Shown: positions 9,144-19,002, numbered from the stretch's first letter. The stretch is 64,000 nucleotides of DNA from Prevotella vespertina (GCF_009728485.1 NZ_VVIQ01000001.1:62001-126000); one strand, 5' to 3'. Numbers and translations: made by a program. Notes: generated from the sequence alone by a model not told the origin.

Positions 9144-9176
9144 AAGAACTTCAGTCATAGCTGAAACGAATAATAG

Positions 9177-9208
9177 AGCCATAACTCAAATGAGTTATGG
9201 CTTTTTTT
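9177..9208 (+). terminator. Intrinsic terminator after rpsT
   Basis: A 12-bp perfect stem (AGCCATAACTCA, 2-nt loop, TGAGTTATGGCT) is followed directly by a run of seven T residues. It is a textbook rho-independent terminator. Confidence 0.9.
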
Positions 9209-9268
9209 ATAGATAGATTTAATTAGGCTCTTTCATACACCTTCTTAAATGTTTTTAGCAAGTTTTTA

Positions 9269-9300
9269 TTTCCCCATCTAAAGGAAAAATAGTATCTTTG
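9269..9300 (+). promoter_or_regulatory. Promoter of gyrB
   Basis: TTTC at 9269-9272 (one mismatch to TTTG), 20 nt, then TATCTTTG at 9293-9300 fits the Bacteroidetes promoter pattern. The leader to the gyrB ATG is about 20 nt. Confidence 0.65.
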
Positions 9301-9326
9301 CATACTATAAGAACAATCTAATAAAA

Positions 9327-11300
9327 ATGGCAGAAAATCAAGAAAACGAGAATAATTACTCCGCCAGTAACATCCAAGTATTAGAGGGATTAGAGGCTGT
9401 ACGTAAGCGTCCAGCCATGTATATTGGCGACATCAGCGAGAAAGGTCTTCACCACCTGATTAATGAGACTGTCGATAACTCTATCGATGAAGCGATGGCT
9501 GGCTACTGTCAGAATATCGAAGTAACTATCAACGAGGATAACTCCATTACGGTTGAAGATGATGGTCGTGGTATCCCTGTTGACGAACATAAGAAACTTC
9601 ACAAGAGTGCCCTTGAGGTTGTTATGACTGTGCTACACGCTGGTGGTAAGTTCGACAAGGGTTCTTATAAGGTCAGCGGTGGTCTACATGGTGTAGGTGT
9701 AAGTTGTGTTAACGCCCTTTCCACACACATGATGTCACAGGTGTATCGTGATGGAAAGATTTATCAGCAGGAGTATGAGAAAGGAAAGCCACTCTATCCT
9801 GTAAAGGTTGTAGGCGAAACCCAGAAAACAGGTACACGTCAACAATTTTGGCCAGACCCAACGATCTTCACAACAACAGTTTATCAGTGGGACATCGTTG
9901 CACGCCGTATGCGTGAGTTAGCTTATCTAAATGCAGGTATTAAGATTACGCTCACTGACCTGCGTCCAGACCCAGAGACGGGCAAGACTCGCACAGAGGT
10001 TTTCCATGCTAAGGATGGTTTAAAGGAGTTTGTCCGTTATGTTGATCGTCATCGTCAGCACCTTTTCGATGATGTTATCTATCTCAAGACAGAGAAGCAA
10101 AACATCCCTATTGAGGTGGCTGTGATGTATAACACTGATTATACGGAGAACATCCATTCATACGTTAACAATATCAACACCATAGAAGGCGGTACTCACT
10201 TACAGGGTTTCCGTGCAGCTTTGACCCGTACACTAAAGGCATACGCTGACAATGACCCACAAATATCTAAGCAAATTGAAAAGGCTAAGATAGAGATAGC
10301 AGGTGAGGATTTCCGTGAAGGATTGACAGCTGTTATCGCTATAAAGGTGGCAGAACCACAATTTGAAGGTCAGACAAAAACGAAATTAGGAAATTCCGAA
10401 GTAGCAGGTGCAGTACAACAAGCAGTTGGCGAGGCACTCTCTAATTACCTGGAGGAGCACCCTAACGAGGCTAAGATGATATGCAACAAGGTTATCTTAG
10501 CAGCTACAGCACGTGTAGCAGCACGCAAGGCACGTGAGAGCGTACAGCGTAAGAACGTGATGAGTGGTGGTGGTCTGCCTGGTAAGCTAGCCGATTGTTC
10601 CAACAAAGATCCCAAGGATTGCGAGATATTCCTTGTAGAGGGTGACTCTGCTGGTGGCTCTGCAAAGCAAGGTCGTGATCGTTACACACAAGCCATTTTG
10701 CCACTCCGAGGTAAGATTCTGAATGTTGAGAAAGTTCAACGACACCGCGTATTCGAGGCAGAATCAGTTATGAATATCATTCAATCGATTGGTGTTCGAT
10801 TTGGAGTAGAGAATGAAGGTGACTTCGAAGCCAATATTGATAAGCTCCGTTACGATAAGATTATCATCATGACCGATGCCGATGTCGATGGTTCACACAT
10901 CGACACGCTGATTATGACGCTATTCTATCGTTATATGCCGAAGGTTATCGAGCAAGGTCATTTGTATATTGCCACCCCACCCCTCTATAAGTGTACTTAC
11001 AAGAAGGTAAGCGAATATTGCTACACCGAACAGCAGCGACAAGCTTTCCTGGACAAATATGGTAATGGAGTAGAAGATGGTAAAACCATCCATACACAAC
11101 GTTATAAAGGTCTTGGTGAGATGAATCCTGAGCAACTTTGGGAAACAACAATGGATCCAAAAACACGCCTATTGAAGCAAGTAACGATAGAGAACGCTGC
11201 AGATGCTGATGAAATCTTCTCAATGCTGATGGGAGATGATGTCGAGCCACGTAGAGAGTTTATTGAGAAAAATGCAACTTACGCTAATATCGATGCATAA
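9327..11300 (+). CDS. gyrB: DNA gyrase subunit B
   Basis: GyrB is the ATPase subunit of DNA gyrase, which introduces negative supercoils with GyrA. The 657-residue length is usual outside Proteobacteria, which carry an extra insert. Visible are the GHKL ATPase motifs (ETVDNSIDEA, EDDGRGIPV, GGLHGVGVS), the toprim glutamate motif EGDSAGGSA near residue 437, the metal-binding DADVDGSHI near 515 and the C-terminal QRYKGLGEMNPEQLWETTM segment. It is monocistronic between its own promoter and a GC-rich hairpin. Confidence 0.98.
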   Translation: MAENQENENNYSASNIQVLEGLEAVRKRPAMYIGDISEKGLHHLINETVDNSIDEAMAGYCQNIEVTINEDNSITVEDDGRGIPVDEHKKLHKSALEVVMTVLHAGGKFDKGSYKVSGGLHGVGVSCVNALSTHMMSQVYRDGKIYQQEYEKGKPLYPVKVVGETQKTGTRQQFWPDPTIFTTTVYQWDIVARRMRELAYLNAGIKITLTDLRPDPETGKTRTEVFHAKDGLKEFVRYVDRHRQHLFDDVIYLKTEKQNIPIEVAVMYNTDYTENIHSYVNNINTIEGGTHLQGFRAALTRTLKAYADNDPQISKQIEKAKIEIAGEDFREGLTAVIAIKVAEPQFEGQTKTKLGNSEVAGAVQQAVGEALSNYLEEHPNEAKMICNKVILAATARVAARKARESVQRKNVMSGGGLPGKLADCSNKDPKDCEIFLVEGDSAGGSAKQGRDRYTQAILPLRGKILNVEKVQRHRVFEAESVMNIIQSIGVRFGVENEGDFEANIDKLRYDKIIIMTDADVDGSHIDTLIMTLFYRYMPKVIEQGHLYIATPPLYKCTYKKVSEYCYTEQQRQAFLDKYGNGVEDGKTIHTQRYKGLGEMNPEQLWETTMDPKTRLLKQVTIENAADADEIFSMLMGDDVEPRREFIEKNATYANIDA

Positions 11301-11326
11301 GTCATTATAAACAATAAATAAATATT

Positions 11327-11366
11327 ACTCCCCTCCTCATGAGATAAGGAGGGGAGTCTTTCTTTT
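11327..11366 (+). terminator. Intrinsic terminator after gyrB
   Basis: An 11-bp perfect stem (ACTCCCCTCCT at 11327-11337 with AGGAGGGGAGT at 11347-11357) is followed by a T-rich tract. It ends only 21 nt before the next start codon, so read-through could feed the GH95 gene. Confidence 0.85.
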
Positions 11367-11386
11367 ACCCAATAACAACCTAAACA

Positions 11387-13801
11387 ATGAAACGAATCTT
11401 ATTCTGTATATCCTTATTAGCTATTGTTGCCAGTGTCAAGGCACAACAACCGACAATGCGATTATGGTATAACCAACCTGCTCATTTCTTTGAAGAGAGT
11501 CTTCCCTTAGGTAATGGCAAGTTAGGGGCATTGGTTTATGGTGGTACTCAAAAGGACACAATCTATCTGAATGATATCACTTATTGGACAGGAAAACCTG
11601 TTGATCCAAACGAAGGATTGGGTAAAGCTAAATGGATTCCAGAGATAAGAAAGGCTCTATTTACTGAGGATTATCGCACAGCTGACTCCTTACAACACTT
11701 TGTTCAAGGCGAACAATCAGCCTCTTATCAACCGCTAGGAACATTGAATATCATTAATCTAAACACGGGGGCAGTCTCTAATTATTATAGAGAGCTGAAC
11801 CTAGATAGTGCATTGGCGCATATAAGCTACCAACAGAATGGTATTCAATTCACACGCGAATATTTCGCAACTCATCGTGATAGTCTTATAGCCATACACA
11901 TTAAAGCTAATCAAGCTGGAGCCATAAACCTCCGCATCCAACTAACGGCACAGACTCCTCATAAGGTTAAAGCAACGAATAATCAGTTGACAATGACGGG
12001 GCATACAACAGGTTCAGAGACAGAGAGCGTGCACGCTTGCACAATCGTAAGATTATTACCTCAAGGTGGAAAGGTTATAGCTTCTGATAGCACGCTCACA
12101 CTAACCAATGCTGATAATGCCACCATATACATTGTCAATGCCACGAGTTTTAATGGTTTCGACAAGCATCCCGTCAAAGATGGGGCAAGCTATATAGACA
12201 ATGCTGTCAATGCTGCTTGGCACACACAAAACTTCACATATAATGAATTCAAAGACCGACATATAAAGGAATATCAGCAGATTTATAATCGTGTTAAATT
12301 AAAATTAGGGAATAAGGAATATACGAACAATCTGCCAACGGATCAACTCCTGCGTCGCTATTCATCATCAACAGCACCACTCCCAGAGGCTGCACAACGC
12401 TATTTGGAGACTCTCTATTTCCAATTTGGACGCTACCTCCTGCTCTCTTGTTCACGTACTCCAAATATCCCTGCCAATCTTCAAGGATTATGGACACCGC
12501 ACCTATTCTCACCATGGCGTGGAAATTACACGATGAACATTAACCTCGAAGAGAATTATTGGCCTGCCGATCCTGCTAATATGTCAGAAACTATCCAACC
12601 GCTGATTGGCTTTGTCAAAGGTTTGTCGGCAACTGGTAAGTACACAGCACGCAACTTCTATGGCATAAATGAGGGCTGGTGTGCTGCTCATAATAGCGAC
12701 CCTTGGTGCAAGACTTCTCCCGTTGGAGAAGGAAAGGAAAGCCCCGAATGGGCAAACTGGAACCTCGGTGGTGCCTGGTTGGTCAACGCACTTTGGGATC
12801 ATTACCTATATTCACAAGACAAGCAGTTACTTCAAAACACAATATACCCACTTATGGAAGGCTCTAGCAAGTTCTTCCAACAATGGTTGGCTACCAATCC
12901 CAACAAGCCAAACGAACTGATTACAGCGCCTAGTACTAGCCCTGAGAACGAATATGTAACAGATAAGGGTTACCACGGAACAACCTGTTATGGTGGTACG
13001 GCTGACCTAGCCATTATCCGTGAATTATTCATGAATATGCAGCAAGCACGTAAGTCTCTTGGTTTGAAACCTGACAAAGAGATGGATGATAAACTGAATC
13101 GCTTGCATCCTTATACTGTAGGTTCTCAAGGCGACTTAAACGAATGGTATTACGATTGGAAGGACTATGATATACATCACAGGCATCAGTCGCACCTAAT
13201 AGGATTATATCCTGGTATGCACTTACAGGCGCTAGCTAATCAAACGAAAGATTCTACAATCTTAGCCGCAGCACGCCAAACACTCATTCAGAAAGGCGAT
13301 GAAAGTACAGGATGGAGCACTGGATGGAGAATCAATCTATGGGCACGATTGGGTGATGGAAATCATGCTTACAAGATTTACCAAAACCTTCTTTCATACG
13401 TCTCACCCGAAGGGTATCATGGGAAGGATGCCGTGCATCATGGTGGAACCTACCCTAACCTCTTCGATGCTCACCCACCTTTCCAAATTGATGGAAACTT
13501 CGGTGGTACAGCTGGAGTGTGTGAAATGCTGGTGCAAAGTTCGGTTGATATGACGGCTAAGAAGCCTGTTTACAACATCCACCTCCTCCCCGCTTTACCC
13601 AATGCGTGGGCAAATGGAGAGATAAAAGGTATAAGAACGCGCGGCGGTTTAACCATCGACATGAAGTGGGAAAACAAACTTGTAACATCTTTACAAATAA
13701 AGGCTGATACAGATGTAGACGTCAACATCACTTATAACAATAAGTCTTCAAAAATGAAATTAAGGAAAGGTGGGATTATTAATATCTCATCTTGTAAATA
13801 A
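11387..13801 (+). CDS. GH95 family alpha-L-fucosidase
   Basis: This is a periplasmic or secreted glycoside hydrolase of family 95, whose members remove alpha-1,2-linked fucose (some act on galactose) from host glycans by inversion. The 804-residue protein has a cleavable signal peptide (about residues 1-19, ending VKAQ). It then shows the family's N-terminal beta domain (LWYNQPAHFFEESLPLGNGKLGALVYGG) and an (alpha/alpha)6 barrel with the segments NLQGLWTPHLFSPWRGNYT, NINLEENYWPADPANMSE and HRHQSHLIGLYPG. The C-terminus carries GNFGGTAGVCEMLVQS. No SusC/D lies nearby. The next gene, an AraC-type regulator 12 nt downstream, probably controls it or responds to its product. Confidence 0.9.
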   Translation: MKRILFCISLLAIVASVKAQQPTMRLWYNQPAHFFEESLPLGNGKLGALVYGGTQKDTIYLNDITYWTGKPVDPNEGLGKAKWIPEIRKALFTEDYRTADSLQHFVQGEQSASYQPLGTLNIINLNTGAVSNYYRELNLDSALAHISYQQNGIQFTREYFATHRDSLIAIHIKANQAGAINLRIQLTAQTPHKVKATNNQLTMTGHTTGSETESVHACTIVRLLPQGGKVIASDSTLTLTNADNATIYIVNATSFNGFDKHPVKDGASYIDNAVNAAWHTQNFTYNEFKDRHIKEYQQIYNRVKLKLGNKEYTNNLPTDQLLRRYSSSTAPLPEAAQRYLETLYFQFGRYLLLSCSRTPNIPANLQGLWTPHLFSPWRGNYTMNINLEENYWPADPANMSETIQPLIGFVKGLSATGKYTARNFYGINEGWCAAHNSDPWCKTSPVGEGKESPEWANWNLGGAWLVNALWDHYLYSQDKQLLQNTIYPLMEGSSKFFQQWLATNPNKPNELITAPSTSPENEYVTDKGYHGTTCYGGTADLAIIRELFMNMQQARKSLGLKPDKEMDDKLNRLHPYTVGSQGDLNEWYYDWKDYDIHHRHQSHLIGLYPGMHLQALANQTKDSTILAAARQTLIQKGDESTGWSTGWRINLWARLGDGNHAYKIYQNLLSYVSPEGYHGKDAVHHGGTYPNLFDAHPPFQIDGNFGGTAGVCEMLVQSSVDMTAKKPVYNIHLLPALPNAWANGEIKGIRTRGGLTIDMKWENKLVTSLQIKADTDVDVNITYNNKSSKMKLRKGGIINISSCK

Positions 13802-13813
13802 AAATAAGGTGTC

Positions 13814-14698
13814 ATGAGTAATCAAATAAAGCTAGCTGAGGTCAACGTAGCCCATGCAAAATACGTTTACCCAGCGGGGAAATACATAGACAATGACCTG
13901 ATATTGTTCGAGGATATGGCTAAAGTGCCACTCCCTTCGAGATCTTCTCGCATGAAAAGTCTATTTCTAGCACTCTGTACTGACGGTAAAGCGCAATACA
14001 CAGTAGATACTCATAAGCATGAAGTAAGCGAAGGAGATGTCATTATTATTAGTGAAGGACAAGTTGTCGGAGACTATCAGCTATCCCAAGACTGCAAAGG
14101 TATAGCCATTCTTTTGTCGTATAATTTCTTCAACAACATTGTTAGTGGCATCCATGAATTGTCTGCTCTCTTCCTCTTCGCACGTACTCATCCAGTCTTT
14201 CATCTAGATAGGCATCAAACGAAGGAACTGGAGAATTATATCTGCCATATCAAAGAGAAAATCATAGATACCCAACATCGTTTCCGCAAGGAACTTGTGA
14301 TGACAATGCTAAAAGCTCTCATTTACGACATGAGTAACATTATCTATCAGTTCCAACAACTGGAAACAGAGGGGCAAACACGTGCAGAAGTAATCTTTAG
14401 AGACTTCATTCAAATGGTTGAAAAGAACTTCCGACATGAGCGTCGTGTCAGTTGGTATGCCAAGAATCTATGTATTACTTCGAAGTATCTATCCGAGACG
14501 ATTCGAACAATCAGTAAACGAACACCCAGCGATTGGATCGATTCGTATGTAGTACGTGAGCTTTGTGTCATGCTGAAGAATAGTACGATGAGCATAAAGG
14601 AAATAGCTGATGAACTTCATTTCGCTAATCAAAGCTTTATGGGTAAATACTTCAAAGAGCATGTAGGAATGAGCCCTTCATTGTTTAGGAAGAGTTGA
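13814..14698 (+). CDS. AraC-family transcriptional regulator
   Basis: The 294-residue protein has an N-terminal cupin-like sensing domain (about 10-150) and a C-terminal AraC-type double helix-turn-helix (about 205-292). The latter has WYAKNLCITSKYLSETIRTI as the first HTH and MSIKEIADELHFANQSFMG plus YFKEHVGMSPSLFRKS as the second. It starts 12 nt after the GH95 gene and is probably cotranscribed. The ligand is unknown and a fucosylated sugar would be a guess from context. Its stop codon lies inside an 8-bp tandem repeat array. Confidence 0.9.
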   Translation: MSNQIKLAEVNVAHAKYVYPAGKYIDNDLILFEDMAKVPLPSRSSRMKSLFLALCTDGKAQYTVDTHKHEVSEGDVIIISEGQVVGDYQLSQDCKGIAILLSYNFFNNIVSGIHELSALFLFARTHPVFHLDRHQTKELENYICHIKEKIIDTQHRFRKELVMTMLKALIYDMSNIIYQFQQLETEGQTRAEVIFRDFIQMVEKNFRHERRVSWYAKNLCITSKYLSETIRTISKRTPSDWIDSYVVRELCVMLKNSTMSIKEIADELHFANQSFMGKYFKEHVGMSPSLFRKS

Positions 14699-14732
14699 CA
14701 AGTGTACAAGTTAATAAGTTGACGAGTTAATA
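14693..14732. repeat. Five 8-bp tandem units at the gene end
   Basis: Five units of the form AGTTRAYA run without gaps from 14693 to 14732 (AGTTGACA, AGTGTACA, AGTTAATA, AGTTGACG, AGTTAATA). The first contains the stop codon of the AraC-type gene. The first 12 bases (14693-14704) are repeated inverted at 14789-14800, inside the 3' end of the convergent DUF3109 gene. Together they could form a stem across the convergent ends. Confidence 0.6.
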
Positions 14733-14780
14733 CTGGTATCGTCAGGGAAATTACCTAATACAAGTAATAGATTTACTTGC

Positions 14781-15380
14781 CTACTTTTCACTTGTCAACT
14801 GCTGTGCAACCTCACATAACTCACCATACCATTCAGCTCCAAAACGCCGAGTAAGTGGCTCTTTTAGGAACTTATAAAGGGGAAGATTCAGTTCTTCTCC
14901 TTTCTTTCGAGCATCTGCACAGATCTTCCAATGGTGATAATTGATACCACAAGTACCATTCTCAAACTCCTTTACACGGATAGGATATAGCGAACAGGAG
15001 ATAGGTTTCACAAATTCAATATCACCTTTTCGATACGAACGTTCCAATGCACAGAGGCAACATCCCTTATCGTAACAGGTGAAAACACAATCCTTTCCAC
15101 CGACAATACTCGTTACTAAGTCGCCTTCCACATCTGTATAAGCAACGCCTTGCTTATCTATAACGGCTTGAGCTGATGCTGACAAATCCCCCCAAACAGT
15201 ATCTAATACATTCTCAATAGCCATTGTCTCATCCAGAGTCACTGGTGCTCCAGCATCGCCATCTATACAACATTGACCATGACACTTATCTAAATCACAA
15301 CAGAACTTGACGTTTATGATATCAGGAGAAACTAAGACGTTTCCCACCATGAATATATGTTCGTATGTATTACCCATCAA
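14781..15380 (-). CDS. DUF3109 family cysteine-rich protein
   Basis: The 199-residue protein is of the DUF3109 family, common in Bacteroidetes and related to YkgJ-type putative zinc or iron-sulfur cluster binders. The N-terminal block VKFCCDLDKCHGQCCIDGD and further Cys (KDCVFTCYDKGCCLCALE and SCSLYPIRV) give about a dozen cysteines. This suggests metal binding, but no reaction is known. It is transcribed convergently with the AraC-type gene and lies 41 nt downstream of ung. Confidence 0.85.
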   Translation of the reverse strand: MMGNTYEHIFMVGNVLVSPDIINVKFCCDLDKCHGQCCIDGDAGAPVTLDETMAIENVLDTVWGDLSASAQAVIDKQGVAYTDVEGDLVTSIVGGKDCVFTCYDKGCCLCALERSYRKGDIEFVKPISCSLYPIRVKEFENGTCGINYHHWKICADARKKGEELNLPLYKFLKEPLTRRFGAEWYGELCEVAQQLTSEK

Positions 15381-15421
15381 CTTATTCTTACCTTAAATCA
15401 TTACATCTGCAAGCTTCACTA

Positions 15422-16087
15422 CTACCATCCTATCGGTTCAATAGCATGCTCTTTTAAGTATTGGTTACAACGGGAGAACTGGTGTTGACCAAACCATCCA
15501 CCTCTATTAGCTGATAAAGGAGAGGGATGAACACTCTCCAAAACAAAGTGTTTATGCGTGTCGATCAATGCTTTCTTACTACGAGCAAAACTACCCCAAA
15601 GCATAAACACCAAATGTTCCCGCCCATCACTAAGAGCTTTAATAGCCGCATCCGTGAACGCTCCCCACCCTAATCCTTGATGACTATTAGCCATGTGCGC
15701 ACGAACAGTTAACGTGGCATTCAATAAGAGAACGCCCTGCTCTTCCCAACGAGTTAAGTCACCAGAAGTCTTTACAGGAACGCCTAAGTCGCTTTCAATC
15801 TCCTTATATATATTCACCAAAGAAGGTGGAAGTCGCACACCATCAGGTACTGAAAAACTCAAACCCATTGCTTGTCCAGGTTCATGATAAGGGTCTTGTC
15901 CAAGGATAACAACCTTAACCTTATCGAAAGGACAGAGGTCAAAAGCATTAAAAATCAGCTTACCTGGAGGATAACACGCATAATGTTTATACTCCTGCTT
16001 CACCTGTTCGCTCAGTTGTTGGAAGTAAGGTTTCTCAAACTCACCACCGAGTTTTACACCCCACGAGGGTTCTATCTTTACTTGCAT
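15422..16087 (-). CDS. ung: Uracil-DNA glycosylase
   Basis: Ung excises uracil from DNA as the first step of base-excision repair. The 221-residue family 1 enzyme has the catalytic water-activating motif GQDPYHEPGQAMGLSFS (Asp65), the uracil-binding segment LLNATLTVR, and the leucine-loop motif HPSPLSANRG near residue 189. A consensus promoter lies 20 nt upstream. Confidence 0.97.
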   Translation of the reverse strand: MQVKIEPSWGVKLGGEFEKPYFQQLSEQVKQEYKHYACYPPGKLIFNAFDLCPFDKVKVVILGQDPYHEPGQAMGLSFSVPDGVRLPPSLVNIYKEIESDLGVPVKTSGDLTRWEEQGVLLLNATLTVRAHMANSHQGLGWGAFTDAAIKALSDGREHLVFMLWGSFARSKKALIDTHKHFVLESVHPSPLSANRGGWFGQHQFSRCNQYLKEHAIEPIGW

Positions 16088-16106
16088 AGCTTTAACTCTT
16101 TACCTG

Positions 16107-16137
16107 CAAAAGTACTACAAAGTTCTGAGATAACAAA
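16107..16137 (-). promoter_or_regulatory. Promoter of ung
   Basis: On the minus strand TTTG (16137-16134), 19 nt, then TACTTTTG (16114-16107) matches the Bacteroidetes -33/-7 pattern. It overlaps the T run of the gpmI terminator. Confidence 0.65.
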
Positions 16138-16161
16138 AAGTCGTGCCTTTCGACACGACTT
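16134..16161 (-). terminator. Intrinsic terminator of gpmI
   Basis: On the minus strand an 8-bp stem (AAGTCGTG/CACGACTT) with an 8-nt loop is followed by a T run at 16139-16135. It lies 34 nt after the gpmI stop. Confidence 0.75.
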
Positions 16162-16195
16162 CCTCTATATTAATTTAAGCTTAATTCAAGTCGAA

Positions 16196-17713
16196 TTAAT
16201 CAGTGATTAGGTTCTCACCTGTCATATCTGAAGGTTGTTCCAAGCCCATGATATGAAGGATAGAAGGTGCTACGTCAGCCAAACGACCATCCTTCACTGT
16301 CGCAGAGTTATTATCAGTAACGTAGATGAATGGTACTGGATTTAGTGAATGGGCTGTATTTGGCGTGCCATCAGGGTTAATTGCGTTATCGGCATTACCA
16401 TGGTCTGCAATAATAATAGCCTCATAATCGTTAGCCTTAGCAGCCTCGATAACCTCCTTTACACAATGATCAACTGCCCAAACAGCCTTTGCTATAGCAT
16501 GATAAACGCCTGTATGACCTACCATATCACCATTAGCAAAGTTCACAACAATGAAGTCGTACTCCTGTGTATTGATAGCTCCAACAAGCTTATCCTTCAC
16601 TTCGAAAGCACTCATCTCAGGCTTTAAGTCGTAGGTTGCAACCTTTGGAGAAGGTACAAGAATACGATCTTCACCCTCATAAGGCTGTTCTCTACCACCA
16701 TTGAAGAAGAAGGTTACGTGCGCATACTTCTCTGTCTCGGCTGTATGAAGCTGTCGCTTACCAAGACGACTGAGGTATTCTCCTAACGTATCCATCACAT
16801 TCTCCTTAGGGAAGAGTACATGTACACCCTTAAAGTTAGCATCGTATGGTGTCATACAATAGTACTGCAAGTCCTTGATTGTGTGCATACCTTCCTCTGG
16901 CATATCCTGCTGTGTCAACACTTGTGTCAACTCTTTAGCACGGTCATTACGGAAGTTTATGAAGATAACAACATCACCTTCTTGGATTGTTCCATCTACA
17001 GAAGAGTTATTGATAGGCTTGATAAACTCGTCAGTAACGTCTGCTGCATAGCTATCTTCAACCGCTTTCACCATGTCAGTAGCCTGAACTCCCTTGCCCT
17101 CAACGAGTAGGTCGTATGCTTCCTTCACACGATTCCAACGCTTGTCACGATCCATTGCATAGAAGCGACCAACGATTGAAGCGATATGAGCACCATTGCT
17201 GTCACACACCTTTTGAATCTCTGCGATAAAACCAGCACCACTTTTTGGGTCTGTATCACGACCATCCATAAAACAATGAACGTACACATCCTTTAGATTG
17301 TATTCCTTTCCAATCTCAATGAGTTTGAATAGGTGATCCAAAGAAGAGTGTACACCACCAGTTGAAGTAAGTCCCATCAAGTGGAGTTTCTTACCTGTTT
17401 TCTGTGCATAACTATATGCTTCAACAATACCAGGGTTCTTTAGGATGTCTCCTGTCTGGCATGCCTTGTTAATCTTAACCAAGTCTTGATAAACGATACG
17501 ACCGGCACCTATATTCAAGTGACCTACCTCCGAGTTACCCATCTGACCATCAGGAAGACCTACATCTTCGCCTGATGCCTGCAACTGAGAGTGTGCACTA
17601 ACAGCGTTCAAGTAGTCTAAGTAAGGTGTAGGAGTATTATAAATCACATCACCTTTACCATGCTTTCCGTTACCCCAACCATCGAGGATCATCAATAAAG
17701 CTTTCTTTGCCAT
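16196..17713 (-). CDS. gpmI: Phosphoglycerate mutase, cofactor-independent
   Basis: This enzyme interconverts 3- and 2-phosphoglycerate in glycolysis using two manganese ions. The 505-residue protein has the N-terminal metal motif LLMILDGWG (Asp11), the phosphoserine site QMGNSEVGH (Ser61), [10 protein letters not shown] and the C-terminal metal ligands in ADHGNAD. The frame extends 36 codons upstream to 17821, but that part has no family similarity and contains the -7 promoter match TATCTTTG (17760-17753). The ATG at 17713 is therefore chosen. Confidence 0.97.
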   Translation of the reverse strand: MAKKALLMILDGWGNGKHGKGDVIYNTPTPYLDYLNAVSAHSQLQASGEDVGLPDGQMGNSEVGHLNIGAGRIVYQDLVKINKACQTGDILKNPGIVEAYSYAQKTGKKLHLMGLTSTGGVHSSLDHLFKLIEIGKEYNLKDVYVHCFMDGRDTDPKSGAGFIAEIQKVCDSNGAHIASIVGRFYAMDRDKRWNRVKEAYDLLVEGKGVQATDMVKAVEDSYAADVTDEFIKPINNSSVDGTIQEGDVVIFINFRNDRAKELTQVLTQQDMPEEGMHTIKDLQYYCMTPYDANFKGVHVLFPKENVMDTLGEYLSRLGKRQLHTAETEKYAHVTFFFNGGREQPYEGEDRILVPSPKVATYDLKPEMSAFEVKDKLVGAINTQEYDFIVVNFANGDMVGHTGVYHAIAKAVWAVDHCVKEVIEAAKANDYEAIIIADHGNADNAINPDGTPNTAHSLNPVPFIYVTDNNSATVKDGRLADVAPSILHIMGLEQPSDMTGENLITD

Positions 17714-17953
17714 AATTTTACCTTTATATTTTACACTATTATCTACGTCTTGCAAAGATAGTGCCAACGATAACCAAGAGAATATATACTCTATTTGTCG
17801 ACCGCAGCCTATCTTTTGCAAAGGTACTATAAAAGTCTAAGATGATAGCATAAAGCCTACTGATTTTTGATTTTCAATCGATGAATTAAGAGCGGTTTAA
17901 CAATGTTCTTTAATACGACTAAACATTATTATCCAGCTTCAAAAACAACACCT

Positions 17954-18496
17954 TTACATTCGGAAAGCAATGGGTATATAAAAAGGCATACCTTTCTTAG
18001 GCTTTGAAGTCCACTTCCATTTAGGCATTAACTTGGCTACACGCAGTGCTTCTTCATCTAAAATAGGGTAAACGGAACGCACTACTTTGAAATTACTGCA
18101 TGTCCCGTCAACATCTACAAAGAACCCAATAATAACACGACCTTGTACACACATATTTGCAAGAATAGGTGGATAACGCAGGTTCTTAGCGATGAATTCT
18201 GGTAAATCACCAGGAAAGAAAGGTCTCGGACCGAGCTCACACACAAAGTTCTTAGTACTATCCTTCTTCTCTGTTAGCACTTGTTTGCAGGTATCAACTT
18301 TGTTTGTATCACTCTTCGCAGGCTTTATCTTGTCTAAAAACTCCTGAGAAGGATCTGCACACATATAACGCCAAGTAGGTCCAGAAGGGACATTTTTCTT
18401 CGGTTTCATCGTTCTTTTACGATGCTGGGCAGTAGCATTTCCAATCATAAAAAAGCTAATCAGAAACGCAAAAAACAACTTCTTCATCATTATCAT
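17954..18496 (-). CDS. Secreted protein with TonB C-terminal domain
   Basis: The 180-residue product has a signal peptide (about 1-23, ending NATAQ), a basic linker, and a C-terminal domain of about 85 residues. That domain is typical of the TonB C-terminal fold (FPGDLPEFIAKNLRYPPIL, GRVIIGFFVDVDGTCSNFKV, LDEEALRVAKLMPKWKW). Because it has a cleavable signal in place of the usual membrane anchor and long Pro-rich linker, it is probably not a TonB that energises transporters. It may be a periplasmic adaptor of unknown role. Three in-frame ATGs (18496, 18490, 18487) could start it. Confidence 0.8.
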   Translation of the reverse strand: MIMMKKLFFAFLISFFMIGNATAQHRKRTMKPKKNVPSGPTWRYMCADPSQEFLDKIKPAKSDTNKVDTCKQVLTEKKDSTKNFVCELGPRPFFPGDLPEFIAKNLRYPPILANMCVQGRVIIGFFVDVDGTCSNFKVVRSVYPILDEEALRVAKLMPKWKWTSKPKKGMPFYIPIAFRM

Positions 18497-18582
18497 ACAC
18501 TTTTAAATATTCTTATTCAACATTTCTATCAGTTCAAAATATCTTTATCATCTAAAAAGAAGAGTTACTCCTCATTTTTAAC

Positions 18583-18670
18583 AGAGCCTTTCTTCCACTT
18601 CAAAAGAGCCCTTCTTCACATCAAAGAAATGCCCTTCTCAAATCAAGGAAAGCATCTCTTCTTTTTTCTA
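18583..18670. repeat. Array B: 22-bp tandem units with GCCYTTCT motif
   Basis: Four units of 22 bp (starts 18583, 18605, 18627, 18649) carry GAGCCTTTCTTC, GAGCCCTTCTTC and ATGCCCTTCTC, with the last diverged. The motif is shared with arrays C (57061) and D (34552). It lies between divergent genes, 87 nt upstream of the TonB-domain gene. Confidence 0.7.
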
Positions 18671-18775
18671 AAACAATATCTTGGAAATCAAGCTATTGTA
18701 TTCTAACTATCTTCCGATAGGCTACATCCACTTTTTGGAGGTGTTTGGAGAGGTCTCCAAAACCTTTTCTATTCA

Positions 18776-18819
18776 AAACCCGCACCAGTGCTTAAACGCA
18801 ATCACACCGCTGCGGGTTT
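18776..18819. other. GC-rich inverted repeat between divergent genes
   Basis: AAACCCGCA (18776-18784) and its complement (18811-18819) form a 9-bp stem. A smaller 7-bp stem (TTTGGAG/CTCCAAA) lies at 18744-18761. A minus-strand -7 match (TACCTTTG, 18867-18860) lies just upstream, so a transcript with a long structured leader toward the TonB-domain gene, or a small RNA, is possible. The rest of 18671-19002 shows no gene. Confidence 0.35.
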
Positions 18820-19002
18820 ATGAAATGCAGATGACAATCATTGGAACTAATCGTCAATGCAAAGGTAAGGAGGATTTTGCTTCAATGCAATAGCACTATT
18901 ATTGTTGACACAAAGATAATGAAAAGACATCTCAATCACAAGCACTTACAAAGTTCACCTACCTCTCTTTGACACAAAATTAGAGTTCTCAACATCAGCA
19001 AA

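Noticed and set aside
17714..17821. N-terminal extension of GpmI
   Set aside because: It has no family similarity and contains a promoter -7 element. The ATG at 17713 starts the conserved domain.
18776..18819. Intrinsic terminator on the minus strand
   Set aside because: The stem is sound, but no gene ends near it on that strand and the T tail is short. It is recorded only as an inverted repeat.
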